Assembly: GCF_001039355.2 (NCBI RefSeq)
Contig: NW_019775409.1
Span: 144,280-208,279 of the forward strand
DNA length: 64,000 nucleotides
Direction: 5' to 3'
DNA from: Lingula anatina
Taxonomy: Eukaryota > Brachiopoda > Lingulata > Lingulida > Lingulidae
Below, one piece after another: positions 38,513 to 52,139 of this stretch. The notes beneath the pieces were generated by a model, which was not told the origin of the DNA, did no database searches, and saw only the letters and a list, made by a program, of their open reading frames with translations. A program made the translations under genes and the position numbers. Each line of letters starts with the position of its first letter. Position 1 is the stretch's first letter.

Positions 38513-39327
38513 NCCAGTGTTTTATGGGTATAAGTACAGGTACCAGTACAATGTGTGCAAGGTACATCAAAAACAAGATTGTTTATAAAAGATATCAAGT
38601 ACAAATAAACTACTTGGATAATTAAAAAAATAAACGAGACTTACCTGTAAGTTGAAGTTTGATAGCAATTCCTATTGTCCTTCGGGAACATGAGGGATTA
38701 AGCGAGAATGCGAGGCCTTCTACAATAACTCTAGAAGGCCTCGTATTCTCGCTTTATCCCGAATGTCCCGCGAGGACAATAGGCATAAGATGCACACGTA
38801 TAGATCTGTCTAAAATATACATGTTTTAACTCAGTTTTAAAATGACCAGGGTTGATGGTTTGACTACGATATGGCGACCGCTTTTTTCCACTACCAGGGG
38901 GTGGTAGCAAGATTGCTGTCCCAGGGGGCTAATAGCAGATGATGACTTCCTATGACTGCCTTGTGAAATAGGCATTTTGCACTTAAATAATTACATGTTG
39001 ACTTCTCTTGCTTACAGAAGAGCATGCTCTCCGGCATTATTTTGTTTACTGGAGAACAAGTTCTTCAGTAAATAAAAGAAATCAATAAGTAGTCATCTAG
39101 CTGTAAAAGGCTCCTTAGGGATTGGGCAATAGCGACATGCATGAACAGTGGTCTATCCACCCTAAGATCAAATAAACGTTTATTAGATCTTAGATCCACC
39201 GAACCTGGTTCTTTTGTTTTTTGACAGCCGTTCACTCGTCTTCGAGGTTTTTGATTAAGGTGTCATTTTATTGACTGACATCTACTCCGGTGGATTTTTT
39301 TTGTAACGTCCCCGCAATTCACTCTTT
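38513..39327. other. contig start repeating 37724-38511 (copy H)
   Basis: Parallel to copy G with few substitutions and a complete hairpin. No gene was recognised. Confidence 0.9.
38671..38783. repeat. long imperfect hairpin with ~50-bp arms
   Basis: The left arm begins CCTATTGTCC at 38671 and the right arm ends GGACAATAGG at 38783. The arms share GCGAGAAT.CGAGGCCTTCT around a loop of about 10 nt. The overlapping copy (about 37889-37978) has lost most of the inner left arm, so only one arm is intact there. Confidence 0.85.
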
Positions 39328-39758
39328 TCTGTCTGTCTGTACATGTCCTTGCCCTGAAAATGGTACGCCGATCTAACAAGAAAATGGCCGTTTTTCACCT
39401 CTCTCTTTGATCACCCCTGCCAGTAGAGAATTATTGTCACGTTCTTCGATTGGGAAATTCTATTGGCTCATTACTCATTGTCACGTTTAGACTAATGAGC
39501 TATCTCCTCTCTATAATAACTTAGATTCAGACAGATAGCTTAGCCCCAAGTGAAAAAGGCATCGTTGCAATCTAAGCGCGTTTAATTAGTTACCAGGAAA
39601 CGTGACCTGTCACCTCCACTGCTGAAGAATTAAGTTCATCTGCAATTAGCTACCACGCCGGCTGAGCAAGAGATTTTACAAAGGGAGACAGAGAGATGAG
39701 GTTGTCCCGTTTCATAAAGAAAATCACTGGACGTGGACACTTTTAACGTTGAAATTTG

Positions 39759-39916
39759 GCGAAACTGTGGGTCTGTGAAACAGATAGTCCACCCTCCATT
39801 TAATTATACAGGTTAGGGTTAGCCTGACGCAAGTGGATCAAAATCTAGGGCGAGGCTTACATGTGCAAATTAATGGGAAGTCTATCACGGGGGACTCTCT
39901 TTCACGATACACCTGG
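39759..39916. repeat. dispersed repeat family 2, copy 1
   Basis: GCGAAACTGTGGGTCTGTGA through TACACCTGGC matches 57602-57771 with the same order of landmarks: CCCTCCATTTA, GGTTAGGGTTAGCCTGAC, GGGCGAGGCTT, then a CACGGGGG-CTCTCT block. The right end partly inverts the left (ACAG.AAGTCC versus GGA.TCTCTGT), so it may be a MITE. Confidence 0.75.
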
Positions 39917-40966
39917 CGCCCCTCCCCCTCCTCTCCGCGGTCTCTATAGTAACAGATTGAGACCGAGACTGTCATTTTCTCTCCTTTGGTCGAAAAGCAT
40001 CGTGACAAATTCTCTGTCTGCAATTCATCTGATATATTATGTATTATACATCATACTGTGTATTTTGTTAAAATAATTATGATGATCAATTTCAAATGAT
40101 AAAAAAGAAGTCTGGGTAGACCTATAAAAACAGGGAAAGAATAAATATACATGTACATTTGGTAGTTAATTTTTAGCATATTATTATTCAACAAAATTTT
40201 ATTCCGTAGAAATACAGTGTCCTGAGTATCAAACTTTACGTGTTGGAAAAGTCCCTTAAAGACAAGCGTCTGAACTCTTTTTAAAACTCAGGCCAACATA
40301 ACGGTGATATGGCGTTGTGTCGGGGTTCGAATCATTCTCTAAGAAAGTATCATTTCTAAACCGTCTGCCTTCCATGTCAATCTATACATAATGCTGTAAA
40401 TTAAAGCGCCCCCAGTAGGTCTATAAATACCAACAGCTTTTATTTGCCTCGGACCCTAAGGGTACCACTCTACTGCGCGCATTTGAAAATGTTCCAAACT
40501 TGTCTTTCCCAATTCAGACCTCTAAATGATAAAATCCTTTTAAATAGACCTCGATGTCAAGATTTCCTTTTGAAATATCATGCAGACTATGGCGGTATAA
40601 ATGTCTGACTGGACATTTGTCGCCATTTTATCTTTATTAGAAATGGCATAAAACAACGATAATTTGCGAGTTGGAGAAAATTGATTTTTTCTGGAGGAAA
40701 ATTAGATTTGGCGTGAAAATACAGGATAGAATACCAGGCCCAACTGTGCCTTTAAGCTTGTGGGTTATGATATGATACATGTGTTTATTCTGCTTATCAC
40801 TGTTTCTATTATGTTTACCTATGCCATGTTCAACATTATATATTGCATTATTTTAGACGGAGTTTTGATTTTGAAGGAAAATGCCCTATATTGGTGATAC
40901 AGGCCTGTCGCCAGCAATTTTACCGGGAGTGGGAGGGGGCTCAAATAGTGGACCTTTGCACCCCCC

Positions 40967-40980
40967 NNNNNNNNNNNNNN
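40967..40980. other. 14-base N gap inside a poly-C tract
   Basis: The Ns are flanked by C6 and G(C)16, so the gap is probably a homopolymer-C stretch that failed sequencing. The proline-rich or glycine-rich frames across it are artefacts. Confidence 0.95.
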
Positions 40981-42363
40981 GCCCCCCCCCCCCCCCCATC
41001 CACCCCTTCGTTGTTCTTTGGAGAGAAATGGCATAAACCCTACCGGGATATCAAAATTTGATCTTGAATAGACTTTTATTGGCCAAAAGGGCGGTTCTTC
41101 CAGGACTATTTCTACTCACGACCTTGGTTACAACACATACATGTTGATGCCTAAAATATCAGCCAACTTCAGGGTAAGTATTCTACTGCACTACATATAC
41201 ACTGCTGGCAATTCTGAAGCATGGAAACACTGGGTTCATACATGTATCTGGTAGGAAAAACTACATCTTCTACCGACCTTGGTATTTCATTTCATCGCGT
41301 TTATTCACCTGCCTGATGAAGTGTCCATTAGTTCCAATTTACGGTGCTGTCATCCCTGCAGAACGCCCGGTTTGTGTGGAACAGTTAATTGTCATTATGC
41401 AACTTATTGGGATTTCACTTAGCTACAGGTATACTCCCATTGGGTGCTTTGATACAGTGGCAATTGTCTGGGGACATACAGTGATCTAAGTATGACGAAA
41501 CAAGAACGCCAAATTCCAATTTAGGTAGATTTCAAATCCGCCTTGGCGGAGTCCCATTTTACAAACTTATAATTAATATGTGACAAAAAAAGCTTACTTA
41601 TACAATGCTCTCTTTTAAGTACTAATTAAAAAAATATTACTTCGGTGCAATTATCCATTTATGAACTAAAAGCAAATTAATGCTGCAACTATTTTCATCA
41701 ACGCTGAGCCTGTTTCCTTTGATCAAGAGGTCTGGCACTGGCAGCTTGCTTACAATATCCTCCAGAAACACTTACACTATGGCCTGTGAATAAGCCGTAA
41801 TCGTTGCTGTTAATAATAAATGATTTGCGAAAAAAATCCTTTTAGAATTTGAATAAAAACAGTAGTTTGACTGCTTGATTTTCTGTATCACTTAACGCAT
41901 TGCATTAGGGTGACACTTTTTTGCTAGGGGTATACTACAGAAATGGTAACTAATAATAACACTTGCGTTATCTAACACCAACGAATTCGCCATCTGTACC
42001 TTTTTTGATGATGTAAATGCGGTTTGACAGCCGTCAGTACGTCTTGATACAGACAAGCTGTTTCTGGCGTAAATTAAAACTGGCAATTGCAGTATCCATT
42101 GTAATATCATATTTGTGAATAGATGACATGCAGTTCATTGAAGTACATTTAATGAATTTGTCTTTGGCACGCAAGAACAGTATTCCCATTAGCCGACGGC
42201 GGACTTTTGTTTTATGTGCTGATGGATTGGTGCATATGTACGTAAGAACTTAATAGGTACCTGCCGAGGGTATTAATGAAATATTTGGATTTGGTTCTCG
42301 TTCATGTAGCGGGACACGTGGACGCAAACCCTTTCAGGTCAAAATGTAGATCTTTTAATTAAA

Positions 42364-42627
42364 ACTCCATTTCAACAGGCACCGTCGGTCTACGTGTATC
42401 GACCCAACTTTGCGTTGACTCTCGCTGAATGCAATCACGTTCACTGAATGACACGCCTTCTGGCGTAAGGTAGTGCAATAAAGCTGGTGATTATACGAGT
42501 ACTTTGGAAGCAAGGGCAGGCGTTTCCCTCAGTTAAGCTGATTGCACTTAGCGAGATTCCCGGATCGGAGTTGGAGTTGGAGTTGGATCGAACCGCGTTG
42601 ACCGAAGGTGTCTATGGAAATGGGGTC
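42364..42627. mobile_element. MITE-like family 1, copy 1
   Basis: The left arm starts ACTCCATTTCAACAGGCACC and the right arm ends with the inverse (TGTCTATGGAAATGGGGT). The arms are roughly 95-105 bp and imperfect, and both contain a CGGTCTACG...TCGA-CCAACT landmark. The centre has GATTATACGAGTACTTTGGA then AGGCGTTTCCCTCAGTTAAG, shared with copies at 57.2 and 63.6 kb. A (GGAGTT)n expansion sits in the right arm. Non-coding. Confidence 0.75.
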
Positions 42628-44837
42628 TTATTTTATCTCTGTGTTTGACTCATTTCTGGCCATTTTAAACGTTTACTGATAGAAAAAATTGACCAGCGAG
42701 GAAAAGCCCCATAATGTGATCATTTCCCAATTTCCATCTTGGAAAGGGAATCGACTTTTAAATGAACGGTCAAGCGATCGCACTGGCATAGCTTTAAACT
42801 AAGCTGCATTATTTTCCAGTGAAGCCGTCAGCCCGGAAGAATAGGTTTCATTGATTGCTGCTGCGTATATAAAGGTGACTAGGCGGACAACGTGTCAAAG
42901 TATTTTAACGGTTCTGTATTGAAATCTCATTGGGGGATTTAATGATCAATTCTCTCTTTGGTTTTTGGTGGGATATCTCTGGTGGACAGCAAGTTAACCA
43001 CAGGAAGCTAACGGATCAAGGCAGAAACGTGGTTGTATTAGTTAGACAATACCTTAAACTATTCCTTTGCAATTTAGATCAAATTCTGATCGAATATTTG
43101 GCTTGGTGATGGAATGGAAAGAATGACAGAGAGATCAAAGCGAATGCGGATTAATCGAAAAAAGCCCCTAGCTGAATTTAAATTAGGAACTAGTATTACA
43201 AGTCAGTTACATGTATGCCATTGTATAAAAACAGCTGGGAGTTAACGAAATTAATATAACAAAACAGCAGTGTAGCAATTCTTATGGTTTCCATCAAAAA
43301 TAACGCCGTAATTCCTGATAGTAATGCATAAGAGGGATCAAAGTAAAGCCCTGTTACTCCGGACTTGCAACGCGTGGAAAAAAAATTTCACCCTCTGTGG
43401 CTTTGATAATATTTGATAACCAACATCCATACAAAAGAATTAATGGGCATAAGATTTTACAGCCGTTTCTTTTGTAACACATACGTGAGAGTTGCCCAAA
43501 ATTCCCTATCCAAGCGGCTACAAAGCACGCAGTCTGGCACTGCGATGAAGTGGGTATAGCAAACCGTCTTTTTGCGCTTGATTTAAGCTACCGGGTATAA
43601 ACTGACGTGATTGTAAAGTTAACATGCTGCAGTGGAAAAGGCCTTGTATGCAATCAAGTATTGGTCTAATTAAGCGTAAAGGTTAAATCCAAAGTGAGTT
43701 TATATATACATTACAATTAATGATAGAAAACTTACTTAAAACAGCCATCGTTAAAAGGGGCGACAAGATGGGACCATTATCCCATTTCCAGCTTGGAGAA
43801 GCGATTTCATCGGCACTGATTCCCAGCAGACCAGCGGTCAGCCGAGCCGTTGTTGACAGGGGGTCCCACAGAGAGTATTGGTTTTAAGTGATTCTGGCAG
43901 CTTGGATGAAGAGATTTCGCCAATGTCGATTTACAATTTCTAGGGATCTTTATCACACGAAATGTCACTGACCTTGTACTTCGTATTCAAGACGAGGACA
44001 CGTTTCTCATATCTCATTAAATTTATCATTTCTGACATTTTCTGACCGAAAGTGAAGTATTAATGTATTTTTTTACCGTATCGTGAAAAATTATCAAGAC
44101 AATGGCATAATACGGTAGTCATTCACAATTTTCTGGAATCTCAATATTGTACTGCATGTTATTCATCATTTACTTGGGAATCAGTACGTTATACTTAAGA
44201 TCTCCTCGATGTTGTTTCGTTCACATTTCTTAAATGACGGCGAAATTCCTATCACGAAATCTGAATCGATCTTTTTTTCATGGTTTTTGTTGGCGTCAAA
44301 AATTATCAGATTTGATGATTAATTCTGAACAAAATGTCACGCACATTGATGAATGAGACGGCAAAGCCTTTTCTGTACTAGACAGCATTCAAGTCGAGAT
44401 AACGAGCTGGCATCTTGTAAAAATATGTGTGTGCGTCCTTATCTCAATTAATGAAATCAATTTTCCAGGCTAATAGTTTCACATAGAAATAGTGCTAACT
44501 GCTCGCCAGCCTTGACGCACTTCTTTCACCTTTCATATATAAAAAAGGAATCTTCATCAAAGCTGGAAATTAGAAAATGAACCCATTTTGTCGCCTTTCC
44601 TTGCTGGTCAATTACAAATTGCGTGCATTAGAATAAAAGATAAATGAATTACGACGGTAGTTGCCTGCCCGTCGGAAGCTGAAGAATTGAATTATAACAC
44701 GCGTGAGTTATGATACAGATGCACTTCACAATCGCAACAGGTTAAGAATCTTGTGAGGCTCGAGAGGCCTTTATTTTGATTCATTTGCCAGCACTGTGAA
44801 TGGGTTTGCTAGTGGCATTTCTTTTGCAAAAAAAAAA

Positions 44838-44848
44838 GTAATAATAAA

Positions 44849-44904
<56 letters not shown>

Positions 44905-44930
44905 AATAAATAAATAAATAAAAAATAAGC
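44838..44930. repeat. compound AAT / AAATA microsatellite
   Basis: Alternating AATA and AAT tracts of about 90 bp. Confidence 0.95.
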
Positions 44931-46877
44931 ACGTGTTAAGTTCTAGAAATGAATAACACGAAGGTTGAAGATATATTTTTTATTGACGAAGTAATAGATT
45001 TTATCAAGAGGGAGTGATGGATAAAAAGGATAAAAGTGGTGAGGACTGACGCCAATTATGCAGCATGCAGCGAGAACCCCCCCCCTTCCCTTCCCCAACA
45101 CCTTTCCAAATAAATTACCAACTCATCTCTCACTCCCTCAAAGGTAGAGAAAAATAGTGTGGTCTGACAAAATTACTGTTAAACTTTCCCAAAATGGAGC
45201 GCTGTCCTTTTCGATAGCCTGGAACTGCATGTGAACTGCCATTTATAGATTTCAGTTGTCATATTGATTTTATTTATGAATGCGTTAGATTAAGTTGGGG
45301 GGGGGGGTCAGTTTTCATCGGCAACAGACAACAATCAAGAGTGTATGGTTTTCATTAACTTTATTACCATCTAAAGCATCGACGCTGAGAAGATCAGGGA
45401 TGATTGTTTCATGTTTATCTTTGTCTCATTCTTGCTTATTTTGTTTGGGGAAAGTTAGAACTGGAGGATACTCGGAGTATTTGGGGGCACCATCTGGAAA
45501 ATACGGCCGCTGTTTGAGCGTGGTGGCTGATTAGATTAAAAAGGGTAGTGGGTTGGCACCGCAACACACAAACGATTCTGAGCATCAGAGGTTACAACAC
45601 GTATCACTGACCTAGCAGCCGTTATTAACATCGTTGTATACTGTAGAGAAAATCTTCACTAGAATAAAATAATTTCATAGTTAGAAAACAACGATTGGAA
45701 CTTGTGTTATTCATTCGACAAATTATATCAGCGGGAAGAAGAAAAACGGCGGTGATACAGTTACAGGATCATTTACAGACGAGTCCAATATTGGGTCGAA
45801 GTGCTTCCTAATGGAACCCTAGTTGACGCAGACGTTTTAATTGTACTCCAAATTGGCATTTCCTCAAAGGAAACGATGCATGTTCCAATAATACAAGAAT
45901 CCATTGACTCGTATGTCTTAACATTACAAAACATGTGTTATGCTTTGAGATTCATATTTTTTTTTCAATTTGTCGCCATTATTACATGTTGTCGTAATAT
46001 GAGACAAATTGTTGCTAACAGAGCTGGGTCAAAACGTGTTTGATTTATGGGCGTCTGACAACAGTACATTAAAAACCAATAAGAATACACGTTATTACTT
46101 TTTGTTACCACCTCATATATCCCGCAGTGAAATGTAGGGAGACGCATGAGACGCGTTTAACTTTTTGATGCATATTTCAGAACACAGTTAACGGCCTAAC
46201 GAGCGGCTTTTGTGTCTTTTATTTTCTACAGTTGTTATCTTTGATTACTTCGAGATCAATACCGGAGCAAATGTTTTACTGATGACTGTGCTGTGCGAAC
46301 TGAAAACCAAGCACCATCGGTTTTTGTCATCTAAAGTAGCATTTTATCTTTTTCTTTGGATGCGTATTTGTTCGAGTCAATTTCCCTCCTTTTATGACGA
46401 AAACAATATTGTTACAAAAGTCATTGGCAGTCAAGAGTATTGGCGTCAATGGCTATCGTAGTTATCTTTAATGACCTAAAGATATTAAAACCCGGGTAAT
46501 TGCCTGCTATTGCGCGAATTATTACCCGTAAACGATTAGTGGTACTTGCAGTGTATTTTTAAAGAAAACAATCAAAATAAGATTCTACATGGTATCATGT
46601 GTGATCAAAGTGATACGCATTATTTTAAAGCTGTAATAGTTTCATCATTATTATCGATTTCTAGTGCGTATTTAGAGGAAGGCGAATCGTTATCACGTCA
46701 GAGAAGGAAACTGATAACACTTAACACGTAATATCTTCGTAATAAAGAAAAAACCTTCCCGTAATGAGAGCCCACAGCCTGTTTTCATTAAGAACACGAT
46801 TTTTTTCTCAAAACAAGCCATTAGGAGAAACGGAGAAACATTTCCGAAACCAATAAAAATATATATATATATATATA

Positions 46878-48535
46878 CAGACTTGACATTTAATATGGAA
46901 TATTTTTTTCCAAATCATTTTTCATCAGTTTTTTCCTATTTTGCTGACTGACAAATGGAAATAAGGATTAAAATCGTGTTTTAATAACTTTTAATTATCT
47001 TTTTGATGTCATTGTGACATCAGTTCATTAATGTAATTCGCCAGAGAAGCAAACAAAAACACATTGCCTATTCTATGTCATACGACAACCATTAAAAGAG
47101 ATATTTTGGATCTCCATATTTTCCAAATTATTGTCTGTAAAACAGTTACACTCTCCACAAAGGACCCTCATGTCGGTGTCTAGTCACAGTAGCGGTTGCT
47201 GTTACGCCTGACCTCTTCTGGCTGCTACTAGCGTTCTCAGGTAGCAAGGCATTCCTTGGGATAGGTTTTTAGAGTTCAATCTGGAATAACATTCCAGGCA
47301 TCGGTCAAAATCTGTCCAATTTGGTCCAGTTTTGTTGTAGGACATGTAGGCCATTAATTCGGCGAATAATGACTTATCCACATATTGTGTATGTGGTTTA
47401 AATATGGCGATTTTAATGACCAAGGTAGCTGCTCATTGACTTGGTTTTGTAAGTAATCTGCTATTAAAAGTGCTCTGTGTGAACCAGCTATCTCATCGTG
47501 CAACCTAAAATTGTTCCTAAGGTGCCCCCTATCAAATGATAGTTAAGTGGTTCCCAGATTATTCCTTGATTTGATCTGGTTCAGGTTTTTGTCGATGACT
47601 ACCATTGGTGTTTTGGCACCAATGTGGTATCACCTCCAAATACTGACGCTGTTAATTACCTTAGTCACTTTAGACGCGGCACACGCTTCGTCGTTGGCGT
47701 TTTCTGGATGTCTGTAAACTCTGTTTTGACTAGTTGAGCGGTATAGGTGAAATCTGACCTCAATAAAGAAAGCCACGAAGTTTCAGTGTTCAACCCAGAA
47801 ACGGTCAAGGTCCCCAATTCATTAGAGAAACATACAACGATGTTTTGCTGTTTACAGTGGGTTCCTCGGAGGTCGTCTGGTATTCTTATCTGCTAAAACA
47901 AGGTTGGTGTTCACTAAGAGCCTTGAAAATTGCGTTTTGGTGGCAATTTACCCCTCATTCTGAACGGACTGGGTGGTTTTTGTTTAGTTGCAACAGCATA
48001 TCCCGAAAGGCAGTGGGTCCTGTACCCTGGTGGTAAGATTTCAATACATTGGGTGCGGCCTATGTGTAGGTACATGAGTCTGGGCATTACTCTATACAAC
48101 TGTGCGGACCGTTTCGTTTGGCGCGATTTTCTGTCTGGCAATGTCTGTCTTTTTCGCGCCATTCTGCCAGAGATTAAAAAAATCTGTAAAGCACTGCATA
48201 GCTCATTTTACACAGTGCAAAACCGACCACTTGCATGCAAAATTTCAGATTCTTCTATGCAGTAGTTGCCGACAAATGGATACTTTTTTGACAGAACCAT
48301 GCTTTGCCAAAGCCAAGCTTTGACCTGCCCAAAGGAGCCCTACCCAATTAAATCACTGCATATTGCATAATTCAGCAGCGCAACAAACCTGGTATTCAGT
48401 TAATTAGAAGCGATACACCTGACTTCACACTTCTCCATTTCCATTTCTTATATGAGATTTGAGTTTTTTGAAAAAAGAGCGCATTTTTACCTAGGCATAC
48501 CTTCGAAACTGAAATATTCCATATCAAATGTCAAG

Positions 48536-48539
<4 letters not shown>
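46878..48539. mobile_element. unidentified DNA element, 1.66 kb, with 28-bp terminal inverted repeats at TA
   Basis: The left end CAGACTTGACATTTAATATG (46878) continues through GAATATTT. Its inverse, with one mismatch in 28, ends at 48539. Both ends abut TA dinucleotide runs (left to 46877, right from 48540), which fits a TA target site or insertion into a TA microsatellite. Frames inside (for example - strand 47202-47423 and + strand 47930-48265) show no DDE motif that I can recognise, so it is either non-autonomous or too decayed. The superfamily is unassigned; Tc1/mariner-like by TA only. Confidence 0.75.

Positions 48540-48616
<77 letters not shown>
48540..48616. repeat. (TA)n(TG)n compound microsatellite
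   Basis: TA repeats run into TG repeats directly at the right end of the 1.66-kb inverted-repeat element. Confidence 0.95.
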
Positions 48617-48620
<4 letters not shown>

Positions 48621-51600
48621 GTCATTGTCTTCAGTATGAATGGCCTGGTACATGTAAGTATTGATGGATGCATTATTCAATAAAGTCGGATATAACCATG
48701 CTGTTGGCAAATTACCTCCTTTTGGTAGCTTGAAAGAGTATTCAGCGTATTGCTGCATATTCTGGAAATTCGACGCTTTCTAATAACGGGAATGCCTTTT
48801 AAATATTTGAGTGAGAGAGTAAGCTTAAGAAGCTTTTGCAAAAGCGCACCATCGCAGTCTTAGGTACTTTATAACGCAACGTCTTCCTGCAATTTAGCCC
48901 CTAAGTCTTGCGTGCAATTTTGCAACAGCTGAAAGACTTTAAGTGAAGAGTAAGCCTCAGTGTGCTTGCTACTTTCTTTAGTACCTGATCTTTTGGCATG
49001 GAATATCAAGTTTCTTGTATTCCCTTTTTTTTGTTTTAAGGTTACTTTCTAAAATACGCATGTACCTTGTCTGTTTATTATTATTTTTTTAATTTCAATG
49101 TGTGACACACTTCAGCTTTTTTCGCTCTTCTTGATAAAGGCGTCGTCGAAATTGTCAGGGAATCCATGTGAACATGTAACATAGTAAACCGCCACTGCAA
49201 CGTTACTTCAGCAAATATTTTTGAAAAAAAAGACCCCACATGCAATTTCATCTCTCCAGACAGGTTGGTGAATAAAAGATTAAAAAAACTGGGTGTAGGC
49301 TAAACATCTGCAGCTTTGTCCAAACTGCCTTGACGATGAATAAAAAGGAAAGTAGTGCTTTAAAAAGACAGTAATTAAAGAAGGTATTTCAATATTTACA
49401 TCAGTCACTATTGTTAGTGTCACATAATCGGAGGGATTTTATCCTGAGTAAAGGACAGGTGTTCAATTTAGAATAGGATGGCTTGCAATTTACGACCTTA
49501 GATTATACTGCTAAACGCGGAGAATTGACTGCAATGTCGCCTGATCTATATATGTTTTTTAGTATACGAGCGAGCGAGGCCTACACTGGTGCGCAAGATT
49601 TAGTCTTAAAGTGCAATTTCAGATCACAATCTTACATGGTCTTAAACCATGGGTAGGACCGTTACCGAACTGACTTCCAATTAAATTGTAATTGTAAATA
49701 AGTTGTAGTTGTAAGTTCCAATTAAATTGTTATTGTAATTGTTGCCATTGTCCCCGCTAACATGTTCTCCTATTGTGAGCAGAGGCGACCTCCATTGTGA
49801 GGGGAGATAACCCCCATTGTTAGGGGAAGAAAATGCTTGACCACTTAAGTAGATGTCAGATCGTTTTTGATCTCAAAGCAGACTCAGTCCATTTTAAGAC
49901 TATTGCCGTAATGATTAAGATCGTGTAAGATCATTAGTGATTTAAAATTGCACTTTAAGACCAAATCAAGAGCACAAGTGCTAGCTGCCACCTCTTAGAG
50001 GGAACCATCATTTCGTAGAAAACCCCACTAAGGCCGTGGGATTCAGTTGACAGTTGGCGTAAAGGCGAGGCATGAAATGTACAAATCAGTCGACCTGTAT
50101 ATTATATTCAATTATCATGATACAGAGTTCAATTATCATGATACAGAGTCCGTAGGACCCCTGGTTTCTGAAATAACGGGTCCCGGACTTTCTGTCATGG
50201 GGGACCTTCTGGTACATGACACCGGACTCAACGAACATTTATCTCCCCGCTACAGAGATGCGCTCATCGGGTGTTCTTAGATTTTTCAGCACCGTCCTAA
50301 ACACGAATCTTCCAGTATATACCAAGGTTCAGATTGTTTAGTGACTGAACAGAGACGCATGTATCGAACATGAGGGAGCGCGAACCAAATCTAATAACGT
50401 TTCACCTGAGCTTTTTTGAATTTGTTACGTTTACTCTCGACAGCCACATGTGATTTAATCGAAAAGAAAAAAAAAAACATTTCGAAATCCCAGTTGGTCC
50501 CTCATTCAAACCTTCTTCAGAAAGCTAAGTGGGTAAAGCTGTAAAGTGTGTGCATTTTGTCACATTTCGTGGAGGTTGATTGAATTAAAAATAACCGCTC
50601 TTGGAAGCCGCAGCCTTTTGAGTATGTGCCATTAAAGTTTCGCATCTTACTCTGTCTTTATAAATACATTAATGCACTTTACCCCACTAAATTTGGTTTG
50701 GGTTGCCTAAGTCGCCTCCAACGTGAGTTTTCGCAAACATTTTTCTTCTACCTCTATTATCCTTTGGGAACCACATATGGCTTTCACGAGAAAGCCCTTG
50801 TTTTTTTAGATATACATGTAGACTTTCTTCAGTCCCTTAATTCTTTATTCGTCGGATTATTTTTTTAAAATGTATTACGTTGTTTACATATCTTTTATTC
50901 ATTCATTTAGATAGTTTTCCTTCGAAGGTACTGTTCATGATATTTTCTACTTGGTTTGATTAAGGTAATGCGGATGGATTATTTCTGGAAAATGCATCAA
51001 AAGGGATTCGGACACATAATAGCCATCAAACAAGTGTACATACTCATTTTACCAGTAAAGGCCTCCTTGACGTATTCAACTTCTTTGAATATTTGAGTCT
51101 AATCAGCTTCTTGGAAAGTGGGTGCTATCCTTATAGCGTCTTGCGCATCTTGTACGTCAATGTACATATCGTATGATAGCTGTGCGAAATTTGCCCTGGA
51201 AATTTACCTACAGGTGTATTTATTCAACGTAGTTTACACTGGGATTTGACCTTCTTGTTCAACCTCCTCCAAGTCCACAGCATTTCTTGTCTCTCAAGTG
51301 AAGATGAAGAGAAGACCAAAACTATTTCCTTGAAGAAATAGTGATTGCAAACGGCGGCATACCAACGACCAGATTAAATAGCTATTGGAACTTAACAATC
51401 GTGACATCACACACTTTTTTATTGTATATTTGCGTGACCATATCCAACTTCTTTGTCTATTATGCGTCTCTCTGAGGGCCCATTAGGTTCTTAAAAACTC
51501 TCCACCATGCGATCGCTTTGATGCAGACAATGCACTAGGGATAGCAAAGGTCGACGATCGTTTTCTGTGTGTTAGGTTCTAACATTTGTAAAAAAAAAAA

Positions 51601-52139
51601 AAAACAAATTCCCTAGCGATTCAGTCTGCTGTACAGAAGCTTTAATTGGTTAACATCGGGTGGCATCCTCAAGTTGATAGCTGGCAATTTGTACGATGGT
51701 GTTATTCACCGAGTCTTCATATACACGTGTATGATTCCCTCAGCAAATCTTATCAATAACAAGTACCGACAGTAGTTTGGCAGGAAGTACCAAATGATAA
51801 AACAAGTCCCAATTTATCTTCTCCACAAACTGCCAATGATAATCCAATTGAAGTGCCTCTTGTCTAAATGAAGTATTTTGAAGCACTATCTATGCCGCTG
51901 ATCTGCACAACTAACGCGATCTCTATCCAAATGATAGCAGTGAGTAAAATCCTTTCTTTATTGTTAATTTTTCTATAGCTATTGACAAATGAAACTTTAT
52001 TTGTTTATAAAAAAATGGCTAATATAACTTTTTGTAACATTTCATTTTTTTGCGAATTAATATACATTTATTACAATAAATATATGAAGAAAGCTGATCT
52101 TAATCCTACCATGGTGAATATCAATGAATGTGCGTGATA
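48617..52139. other. intronic DNA, no recognisable exon
   Basis: AT-rich non-coding sequence. It contains a 21-bp unit repeated twice in tandem at 50107-50148 (TTCAATTATCATGATACAGA core) and short CATTGT-rich near-repeats around 49680-49820. No protein similarity was recognised. Confidence 0.6.

Larger units (their letters stand above)
39328..46877. other. intronic DNA, no recognisable exon
   Basis: Apart from the repeats listed separately, this stretch holds AT-rich sequence, a TA-poor compound AAT/AAATA microsatellite near 44838-44930 and homopolymer tracts. No opsin exon or other protein similarity was recognised in any frame. Confidence 0.6.

Noticed and set aside
18994-39327. Reading the paired blocks as real tandem segmental duplications
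   Set aside because: Every block boundary coincides with a single n, and ends and starts interlock as contig overlaps; one pair is essentially identical.
40310-40345. GGTTCGAATC, a tRNA B-box-like string
   Set aside because: No A-box at proper spacing and no acceptor or anticodon stem could be folded around it.
47930-48265. 111-codon frame inside the 1.66-kb inverted-repeat element as a transposase
   Set aside because: No DDE-type or other transposase motif is recognisable, and a competing antisense frame exists; left unassigned.
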